Positions 53,037 through 61,930 of a stretch of 64,000 bases of DNA are shown in pieces. The DNA lies in contig NW_027488696.1 in assembly GCF_050948215.1 (NCBI RefSeq), positions 124,001 to 188,000 on the forward strand, in the 5' to 3' direction. The stretch's first letter is position 1, and every line of letters starts with the position of its first letter. Origin of the DNA: Halictus rubicundus (lineage: Eukaryota > Arthropoda > Insecta > Hymenoptera > Halictidae). Made by a program: the position numbers and the translations under genes. Below the pieces are notes generated by a model that was not told where the DNA came from, did not search any database, and was given only the letters and a program-made list of their open reading frames with translations.

Positions 53037-55548
53037 TCCTATCCTATCCTCTATCCTATCCTATCCTCTATTATATCCTATCCTCTATCCTATCCTATCC
53101 TCCATTATATACTATCCTCTATCCTATAATATCATCTATCCTATCCTCTATCCTATCCTATCCTCAATCCTATCCTATCCTGTATCCTATCCTATCCTCT
53201 ATCCTATCCTATCCTCTATCCTATCCTATCCTCTATCCTATACTATCCTCTATCCTATCCTATCCTCTATCCTATCCTATCCTCTATCCTATCCTATCCT
53301 CTATCCTATCCTATCCTCTATCCTATGCTATCGTCTATCCTATCCAATCCACTATCCTATCCTTTCCTCTATCCTATCATATCCTCTGTCCTATGCAATC
53401 CATTATGCTATCCTCTATCCGATCCTATCCTCTAAAATATCCTATCTGCAATCCTATCCTATCCTCCATCCTATCCTATCCTCTATCCTATCCTATCCTC
53501 TATCCTATCCAATCCACTATCCTATCCTTTCCTCTATCCTATCATATCCTCTGTCCTATGCAATCCATTATCCTATCCTCTATCCTATCCTATCCTCAAT
53601 CCTATCCTATCCACTATCCTAGCCTATCCTCTATCCTATTCTATTCTCTATCATATCCAATCCACTGCCCTATCCTATCCTATTCTCTATCCTATCCTAT
53701 CCTCTGTCCTCTCCTATCCTCTATCCGATCCTATCCTCTATTATACCTATCCTCTATACTATCCTATCCTCTATCCTATCCTATCCTCAATCGTATCCTA
53801 TCCACTATCCTATCCTATGCTCTATCCTATTCTATACTATATCCTATCCAATCCACTATCCTATCCTATCCTATCCTCTATACTATCATATCCTCTGTCC
53901 TATCCAATCCCCTATCCTATCCTCTATCCGATCCTATCCTCTATTATATCCTATCCTCTATCCTATCCTATCCTCCATCCTATTATATCCACGTTCCTAT
54001 CCTATCCTCTATCCTATCCAATCCGCTATCCTATCCTCTATCCGATCCTATCCTCTATCCTATCCTCTATCCTATCCTATCCTCTATCCTATCCTATCCT
54101 CTATCCTATCCTATTCTCTATCGTATCCTATCCTCTATCCTATCCTATCCTCTAGCCTATGCTATCCTCTATCCTATCCTATCCTTTATCCCATCCTATC
54201 CTGTATCGTATGCTATCCTCTATCGTCTCCTGTTCTCCATTCTATCCCATCCTCTATCCTATCCTATCCTCTATCCTATCCTATCCTCTATCCGATCCTA
54301 TCCTCTATTCTATCCTCTATCCTATCCTATCCTCTATCCTATCGTATCATCTATCCTATCCTATCCTCTATACTATCCAATCCCCTATCCAATCCCCTAT
54401 CCTATCCTCTATCCGATCCTATCCTCTATTATATCCTATCCTCTATCCTACCCTATCCTCCATCCTATTATTTCCACGATCCTATCCTATCCTCTATCCT
54501 ATCCAATCCCCTATCCTATCCTCTATCCGATCCTATCCTCTATCCTATCCTCTATCCTATCCTATCCTCCATCCTATCCCATCCTCTATCCTATCCTATC
54601 CTCTATCCTATCCAATCCTCTATCCGATCCTATCCTCTATTCTATCCTGTATCCTATCCTATCCCCTATCCTATGGTATGCTGTATCCTATCCAATCCCC
54701 GATCCAATCCTCTATCCTCTCGTCTATCCTGTCCTATCCTCAATCCTAACCTATCCTCTATTCTATCATATCCTGTATCCTATCCTATCCTGTATTCAAT
54801 CCTATCCTCTATCGTCTCCTGTCCTCTATCCTATCCAATCCCCGATCCTATCCTCTATCCTATCCTCTATCCTATCCTATCCTCTATCCTATACTATCCT
54901 CTATCCTATCCTATCCTCTATCCTATCCTATCCTCTATCCTATCCTATCCTCTATCCTATCCTATCCTCTATCCTATCCTATCCTCTATCCTATGCTATC
55001 GTCTATCCTATCCAATCCACTATCCTATCCTTTCCTCTATCCTATCATATCCTCTGTCCTATGCAATCCATTATGCTATCTTCTATCCGATCCTATCCTC
55101 TATTATATCCTATCTTCTATCCTATCCTATCCTCCATCCTATCCTATCCTCTATCCTATCCTATCCTCTATCCTATCCAATCCACTATCCTATCCTTTCC
55201 TCTATCCTATCATATCCTCTGTCCTATGCAATCCATTATCCTATCCTCTATCCGATCCTATCCTCTATCCTATCCTCTATCCTATTATATACTCTATCCT
55301 ATCCAATCCCCTATCCGATCCTCTATCCTATCCTATACTCTATCCTATCCTATCCTCTATCCTCTCCTATCCTCTATCCTATCCCATCCTCTATCCTATC
55401 CTCAATCCTATCCTATCCTCTACCCTATCCTATCCTCAATCCTATCCTATCATCTATCCTATCCTACCCTCTATCGTATCCTATCCTCTATACTATCCAA
55501 TCCCCTATCCAATCCTATATCCTCTCCTCTATCCCGTCCTATCCTTAA
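53037..55548 (+). repeat. Nested short-form repeat, 2,512 bp, in core copy 2
   Basis: Equivalent of 41,746-44,240 but one 17-bp unit longer. The extra unit lies in the perfect run between TACTATCC (54,891) and CTATGCTATCG (54,993), 102 bp here against 85 bp at 43,600-43,685. Confidence 0.87.
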
Positions 55549-56640
55549 TCCTATCCTATCCTCTATCCTATCCTATCCTCTATTATATCCTATCCTCTAT
55601 CCTATCCTATCCTCCATTATATACTATCCTCTATCCTATAATATCATCTATCCTATCCTCTATCCTATCCTATCCTCAATCCTATCCTATCCTGTATCCT
55701 ATCCTATCCTCTATCCTATCCTATCCTCTATCCTATCCTATCCTCTATCCTATACTATCCTCTATCCTATCCTATCCTCTATCCTATCCTATCCTCTATC
55801 CTATCCTATCCTCTATCCTATCCTATCCTCTATCCTATGCTATCGTCTATCCTATCCAATCCACTATCCTATCCTTTCCTCTATCCTATCATATCCTCTG
55901 TCCTATGCAATCCATTATGCTATCCTCTATCCGATCCTATCCTCTAAAATATCCTATCTGCAATCCTATCCTATCCTCCATCCTATCCTATCCTCTATCC
56001 TATCCTATCCTCTATCCTATCCAATCCACTATCCTATCCTTTCCTCTATCCTATCATATCCTCTGTCCTATGCAATCCATTATCCTATCCTCTATCCTAT
56101 CCTATCCTCAATCCTATCCTATCCACTATCCTAGCCTATCCTCTATCCTATTCTATTCTCTATCATATCCAATCCACTGCCCTATCCTATCCTATTCTCT
56201 ATCCTATCCTATCCTCTGTCCTCTCCTATCCTCTATCCGATCCTATCCTCTATTATACCTATCCTCTATACTATCCTATCCTCTATCCTATCCTATCCTC
56301 AATCGTATCCTATCCACTATCCTATCCTATGCTCTATCCTATTCTATACTATATCCTATCCAATCCACTATCCTATCCTATCCTATCCTCTATACTATCC
56401 AATCCCCTATCCAATCCCCTATCCTATCCTCTATCCGATCCTATCCTCTATTATATCCTATCCTCTATCCTACCCTATCCTCCATCCTATTATTTCCACG
56501 ATCCTATCCTATCCTCTATCCTATCCAATCCCCTATCCTATCCTCTATCCGATCCTATCCTCTATCCTATCCTCTATCCTATCCTATCCTCCATCCTATC
56601 CCATCCTCTATCCTATCCTATCCTCTATCCTATCCAATCC

Positions 56641-57592
56641 TCTATCCGATCCTATCCTCTATTCTATCCTGTATCCTATCCTATCCCCTATCCTATGGTA
56701 TGCTGTATCCTATCCAATCCCCGATCCAATCCTCTATCCTCTCGTCTATCCTGTCCTATCCTCAATCCTAACCTATCCTCTATTCTATCATATCCTGTAT
56801 CCTATCCTATCCTGTATTCAATCCTATCCTCTATCGTCTCCTGTCCTCTATCCTATCCAATCCCCGATCCTATCCTCTATCCTATCCTCTATCCTATCCT
56901 ATCCTCTATCCTATACTATCCTCTATCCTATCCTATCCTCTATCCTATCCTATCCTCTATCCTATCCTATCCTCTATCCTATCCTATCCTCTATCCTATG
57001 CTATCGTCTATCCTATCCAATCCACTATCCTATCCTTTCCTCTATCCTATCATATCCTCTGTCCTATGCAATCCATTATGCTATCCTCTATCCGATCCTA
57101 TCCTCTATTATATCCTATCTTCTATCCTATCCTATCCTCCATCCTATCCTATCCTCTATCCTATCCTATCCTCTATCCTATCCAATCCACTATCCTATCC
57201 TTTCCTCTATCCTATCATATCCTCTGTCCTATGCAATCCATTATCCTATCCTCTATCCGATCCTATCCTCTATCCTATCCTCTATCCTATCCTCTATCCT
57301 ATCCTATCCTCTATCCTATACTATCCTCTATCCTATCCTATCCTCTATCCTATCCTATCCTCTATCCTATCCTATCCTCTATCCTATGCTATCCCCTATC
57401 CTATCCAATCCACTATCCTATCCTTTCCTCTATCCTATCATGTCCTCTGTCCTATGCAATCCATTATGCTATCCTCTATCCGATCCTATCCTCTATTATA
57501 TCCTATCTTCTATCCTATCCTATCCTCCATCCTATCCTATCCTCTAACCTATCCTATCCTCTATCCTATCCAATCCACTATCCTATCCTATC
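56641..57592 (+). repeat. Right flank, module copied to about 58.83-59.43 kb
   Basis: Holds the type III TGGTATGCT (56,695) and GCAATCCATTAT (57,066). From about 56,588 to 57,165 it matches 58,831-59,425 at offset 2,243, becoming 2,260 after one extra 17-mer in the right copy (run between TACTATCC and CTATGCTATCG is 85 bp here, 102 bp there). A variant CATGTCCTC near 57.44 kb and a CTCTAACC at 57,545 occur further right. Confidence 0.8.
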
Positions 57593-58159
57593 CTCTATAC
57601 TATCCAATCCCCTACCCAATCCTCTATCCTCTCCTCTATCCCGTCCAATCCTCAATCCTATCCTATCCTCTATTCTATCATATCCTGTATCCTATCCTAT
57701 ACTCTATTCTATCCTATCCTCTATCGTCTCCTGTCCTCTATCCTATCCAATCCCCTATCCTATCCTCTATCGTCTCCTATCCTCTATACTATCCAATCCC
57801 CTATCCAATCCTCTATCCTCTCCTCTATCCCGTCCTATCTTCAATCCTATCCTATCCTCTATTCTATCATATCCTGTATCCTATCCTATCCTCTATTCTA
57901 TCCTATCCTCTATCGTCTCCTGTCCTCTATCCTATCCAATGCCCTATCCTATCCTCTATCGTCTCCTATCCTCTATACTATCCAATCCCCTATCCAATCC
58001 TCTATCCTCTCCTCTATCCCGTCCTATCTTCAATCCTATCCTATCCTCTATTCTATCATATCCTGTATCCTATCCTATCCTCTATTCTATCCTATCCTCT
58101 ATCGTCTCCTGTCCTCTATCCTATCCAATGCCCTATCCTATCCTCTATCGTCTCCTATC
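57593..58159 (+). repeat. Three tandem copies of a 189-bp module
   Basis: CTCTATAC starts at 57,593, 57,782 and 57,971, and the next module boundary is at 58,160, all 189 bp apart. Each copy holds CCAATCCCC, CTCTCCTCTATCCCGTCC, CATATCCTGTATCC and CGTCTCCTGTCC. Copies 2 and 3 share CGTCCTATCTTCAATCC and CCAATGCCC, while copy 1 has CGTCCAATCCTCAATCC and CCAATCCCC. Copies 2 and 3 are therefore the most recent pair. Single relatives of the module occur throughout the window. Confidence 0.9.
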
Positions 58160-58830
58160 CTCTATCCTATCCAATCCCCCATCCGATTATCTATCCTATC
58201 CTATCCTCTATTCTATCCTCTATCCTATCCTATCCTCTATCGTCTCCTATCCTCTATCCTATGCAATCCCCTATCCGATCCTCTATCCTATCCTATCCTC
58301 AATCCTATCCTATCCTCTATCCTATCCAATCCACTATCCTATCCTATACTCTATCCTATCCTTTCCTCTATCCTATCCTATACTCTATCCTATCCTATCC
58401 TCTATCCTATCCTATACTCTATCCTATCCTATCCTCTATACGATCCTATCCTCTATTCTATCCTCTATCCTGTCCTATCATCTATCCTATCCTATCCTCT
58501 ATCCTATCCTATCCTCTATCGTCTCCTGTCCTCTATCCTATCCTCTATTCGATCCTATCCTCTATCCTATCCTATCCACTATAATATCGTATCCTCTATC
58601 CTATCCTGTCCGCTATCCTATCCAATCCTATATCCTATCCTATCCTCTATCCTATCCCATCCTTTATCCTATTCTATCCTCTATCCTATCCTATCCTCTA
58701 TCCTATACTATCCTCTATCCTATCCTATCCTCTATCCTATCCTATCCTCTATCCTCTCCTTTCCTCTATCCTATTATATACTCTATCCTATCCTATCCTC
58801 TATTGTATCCTATCCTCTATTCTATCCTAT
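58160..58830 (+). repeat. Diverged satellite units
   Basis: Contains one-off variants such as CCGATTATC, CTATACGATCC, ATAATATCGTATCC and CCTGTCCGC. A weak relative lies about 1,642 bp to the right (ATAATATCG at 58,581 and 60,223). I could not match it to any recent long duplicate. Confidence 0.65.
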
Positions 58831-60060
58831 CCTCCATCCTATCCCATCCTCTATCATATCCTATCCTCTATCCTATCCAATCCTCTATCCGATCCTATCC
58901 TCTATTCTATCCTGTATCCTATCCTATCCCCTATCCTATGGTATGCTCTATCCTATCCAATCCCCGATCCAATCCTCTATCCTCTCGTCTATCCTGTCCT
59001 ATCCTCAATCCTAACCTATCCTCTATTCTATCATATCCTGTATCCTATCCTATCCTGTATTCAATCCTATCCTCTATCGTCTCCTGTCCTCTATCCTATC
59101 CAATCCCCGATCCTATCCTCTATCCTATCCTCTATCCTATCCTATCCTCTATCCTATACTATCCTCTATCCTATCCTATCCTCTATCCTATCCTATCCTC
59201 TATCCTATCCTATCCTCTATCCTATCCTATCCTCTATCCTATCCTATCCTCTATCCTATGCTATCGTCTATCCTATCCAATCCACTATCCTATCCTTTCC
59301 TCTATCCTATCATATCCTCTGTCCTATGCAATCCATTATGCTATCCTCTATCCGATCCTATCCTCTATTATATCCTATCTTCTATCCTATCCTATCCTCC
59401 ATCCTATCCTATCCTCTATCCTATCCTATCCTCCATCCTATCCTATCCTCTATCCTATCCTATCCTCAATCCTATCCTATCCACTATCCTATCCTATCCT
59501 CTATCCTATCCAATCCCCTATCCTATCCTCTATCCGATCCTATCCTCTATCCTATCCTCTATCCTATCAAATCCCCTATCCTATCCTCTATCCGATCCTA
59601 TCCTCTATCCTATCCTCTATCCTATCCTATCCTCTATCCTATACTATCCTCTATCCTATCCTATCCTCTATCCTATCCTATCCTCTATCCTATCCTATCC
59701 TCTATCCTATGCTATCCCCTATCCTATCCAATCCACTATCCTATCCTTTCCTCTATCCTATCATGCCCTCTGTCCTATGCAATCCATTATGCTATCCTCT
59801 ATCCGATTCTATCCTCTATTATATCCTATCTTCTATCCTATCCTATCCTCCATCCTATCCTATCCTCTATCCTATCCTATCCTCTATCCTATCCAATCCA
59901 CTATCCTATCCTTTCCTCTATCCTATCATATCCTCTGTCCTATGCAATCCATTATCCTATACTCTAACCGATCCTATCCTCTATTATATCCTATCCTCTA
60001 TCCTATCCTATCCTCCATCCTATCCTATCCTCTATCCTATCCTATCCTCAATCCTATCCT
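58831..60060 (+). repeat. Composite of copies of the 56.6- and 63-kb modules
   Basis: The left part (to about 59,425) copies 56,588-57,165 and includes TGGTATGCT (58,938) and GCAATCCATTAT (59,326). The right part shares CTATCAAATCCCC (59,572 and 63,002, offset 3,431) and CTAACCGATCC (59,965 and 63,423, offset 3,458) with 62.95-63.5 kb. The private CATGCCCTC near 59.76 kb corresponds to CATGTCCTC at 57.44 and 63.22 kb. Confidence 0.72.
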
Positions 60061-61930
60061 ATCCTCTATACTATCCAATCCCCTATCCAATCTTATATCC
60101 TCTCCTCTATCCCGTCCTATCATTAATCCTATCCTATCCTCTATCCTGTCTTATCCTCTATCGTCTCCTGTTCTCTATCCTATCCTGTATTCGATTCTAT
60201 CCTCTGTCCTATCCTATCCTCTATAATATCGTGTCCTCTATCCTATCCTGTCCTCTATCCTATCCAATCCTCTATCCTATACTATCCTCTATCCTATCCC
60301 ATCCTTTATCCTATCCTATCCTCTATCCTATCCTATCCCTTATGTTATCCTATCCTCTATCCTCTCCCATCCTCTATCCTATCCTATCCTCTATCCCATC
60401 CTATCCTCTATCCTCTCCTATCCTCTATCCTACCCAATCCACTATCCTATCCTATCCTCTATCCAATCATATCCTCTGTCCTATCCAATCCCCTATCCCA
60501 TCCTCTATCCGATCGTCACCTCTATTATATCCTATCCTCTATACTATCCTATCCTCCATTCTATCCTACCCTATATCCTATCCTATCCTCTATCCTATCC
60601 AATCCCCTTTCCTATCCTCTATTCTTTCCTCTATCCTATCCTATCCTCTATCCTATCCTATCCTCTATCCTATCCCATCCTCTATCCTATCCTATCCTCT
60701 ATCCTATCCTATCCTCTATCCTGTCCTACCTTCTATCCTATCCTATCCTCTTTCCTATCCTATCCTCTATCCTATCATATCCTGTATCGTATGCTATCCT
60801 CTATCGTCTCCTGTCCTCTATCCTATCCAATCCCCTATCGTATCCTATATCGTCTCCTATCCTCTATCCTATCCAATCCCCTATCCGATCCTCTATCCTA
60901 TCCTATCCTATCCTCAATCCTATCCTATCCTCTATCCTATCCTATCCTCTATCCTATTCTATAGTCTATCCTTTCCTCTATCCTATGCTCTATCCTATCC
61001 AATCCTCTATCCTCTCCTTTATCCCGTCCTATCCTCAATCCTATCCTATCCTCTATCCTAACATATCCTGTATCCTATCCTATCCTCTATTCTATCCTAT
61101 CCTCTATCCTATTATATACTCTATCCTATCCAATCCCCTATCCTATCCTATCCTCTATCCTATCATATCCTCTGTAGTATCCAATCCCCTATCCCATCCT
61201 CTATCCGATCCTCACCTCTATTATATCCTATCCTCTATACTATCCTATCCTCCATTCTATCCTATCCTATATCCTATCCTATCCTCTATCCTATCCAATC
61301 CCCTATCCTATCCTCTATTCGATCCTATCCTCTATTCTTTCCTCTATAATATCCTATCCTCTATCCTATCCTATCCTCTATCCTATCCTATCATCTATCC
61401 TATCCTATCCTCTATCCTATCCTATCCTCTATAATATTCTATTCTCTATCCTCTCCTATCCTCTATCCTATCCCATCCTCTATCCTATCCTATCCTCTAT
61501 CCTATCCTATCCTCTATCCTATCCTATCCTCAATTCTATCCTATCCTCTATCCTATGCTCTATCCTCAATCCTATCCTGTATCCTATCCTATCCTCTCTC
61601 CTATCCTGTCCTCTATCCTATCCCATCCTTTATCCTATCCTATCCTCTATCCTATCCTATCCTCTATCGTATCCTATCCTCTATCGTATCCTATCCTCTA
61701 TCCTATCCTATACTTTATCCTATCCTATCCTCTATCCTCTCCTATCCTCTATCCTATCCCATCCTCTATAATGTCCTCAATCCTATCCTATCCCCTATCC
61801 TATCCTATCCTCAATCCTATCCTATCATCTATCCTATCCTACCCTCTATCGTATCCTATCCTCTATACTATCCAATCCCCTATCCAATCCTATATCCTCT
61901 CCTCTATCCCGTCCTATCTTTAATCCTATC
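60061..61930 (+). repeat. Diverged satellite units, right flank
   Basis: A mixture of single modules seen elsewhere: GATCGTCACC (60.51 kb) and GATCCTCACC (61.21 kb) relate to 29.04, 30.73 and 34.14 kb; CTATAGTCTATCC (about 60.96 kb) relates to 4.98, 9.26, 12.49 and 17.36 kb; CGTCCTATCTTTAATCC ends the block at about 61.92 kb. One-off variants (CCTTATGTTATCC, CTATAATGTCC, CTGTAGTATCC) are frequent. The mixture of left-domain and core landmarks suggests an older part of the array. Confidence 0.68.

Larger units (their letters stand above)
43382..56134 (+). other. 4,250-codon stop-free frame; repeat artefact, not annotated as CDS
   Basis: This is the longest of many forward open frames. It reads a cycle of 17 residues, ILSSILSYPLSYPILYP, with substitutions at variant units. 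The base unit has no TAA, TAG or TGA in any forward frame, and since 17 = 3 x 5 + 2 the three frames read the same cycle in different phase. Open frames of 2,594 codons (36,456-44,240), 1,497 codons (45,574-50,067) and 1,331 codons (57,066-61,061) overlap in other frames for the same reason. ATG arises only at variants such as CTATGGTATGC. There is no start context, intron, domain or codon bias to support translation. Confidence 0.93.
46055..56640 (+). repeat. Core higher-order repeat, copy 2 (10,586 bp)
   Basis: Partner of 34,781-45,332, longer by 34 bp (two units). It contains the same nested structure: 1.4-kb tandem (about 46.6-49.4 kb), 3,555-bp form (49,482-53,036), short form (53,037-55,548, here 2,512 bp) and the 1,092-bp partial copy. 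It lacks the CTCTAACC change seen at 33,643 and 35,899 but shares CACCGTTCC (46.45 kb). Confidence 0.9.

Noticed and set aside
34781..56640. Treating the 11.3-kb duplication as an assembly error
   Set aside because: The copies differ by two separate 17-bp steps and by substitutions such as CTCTAACC and CCTACCC, and the segment between them is distinct, which favours real duplication. Only spanning long reads can settle it, so it is kept as a finding with that check.
10670..58950. TGGTATGCT as a CENP-B box or other known centromere motif
   Set aside because: It lacks the TTCG and CGGG parts of the CENP-B box. No match to a known motif could be supported.
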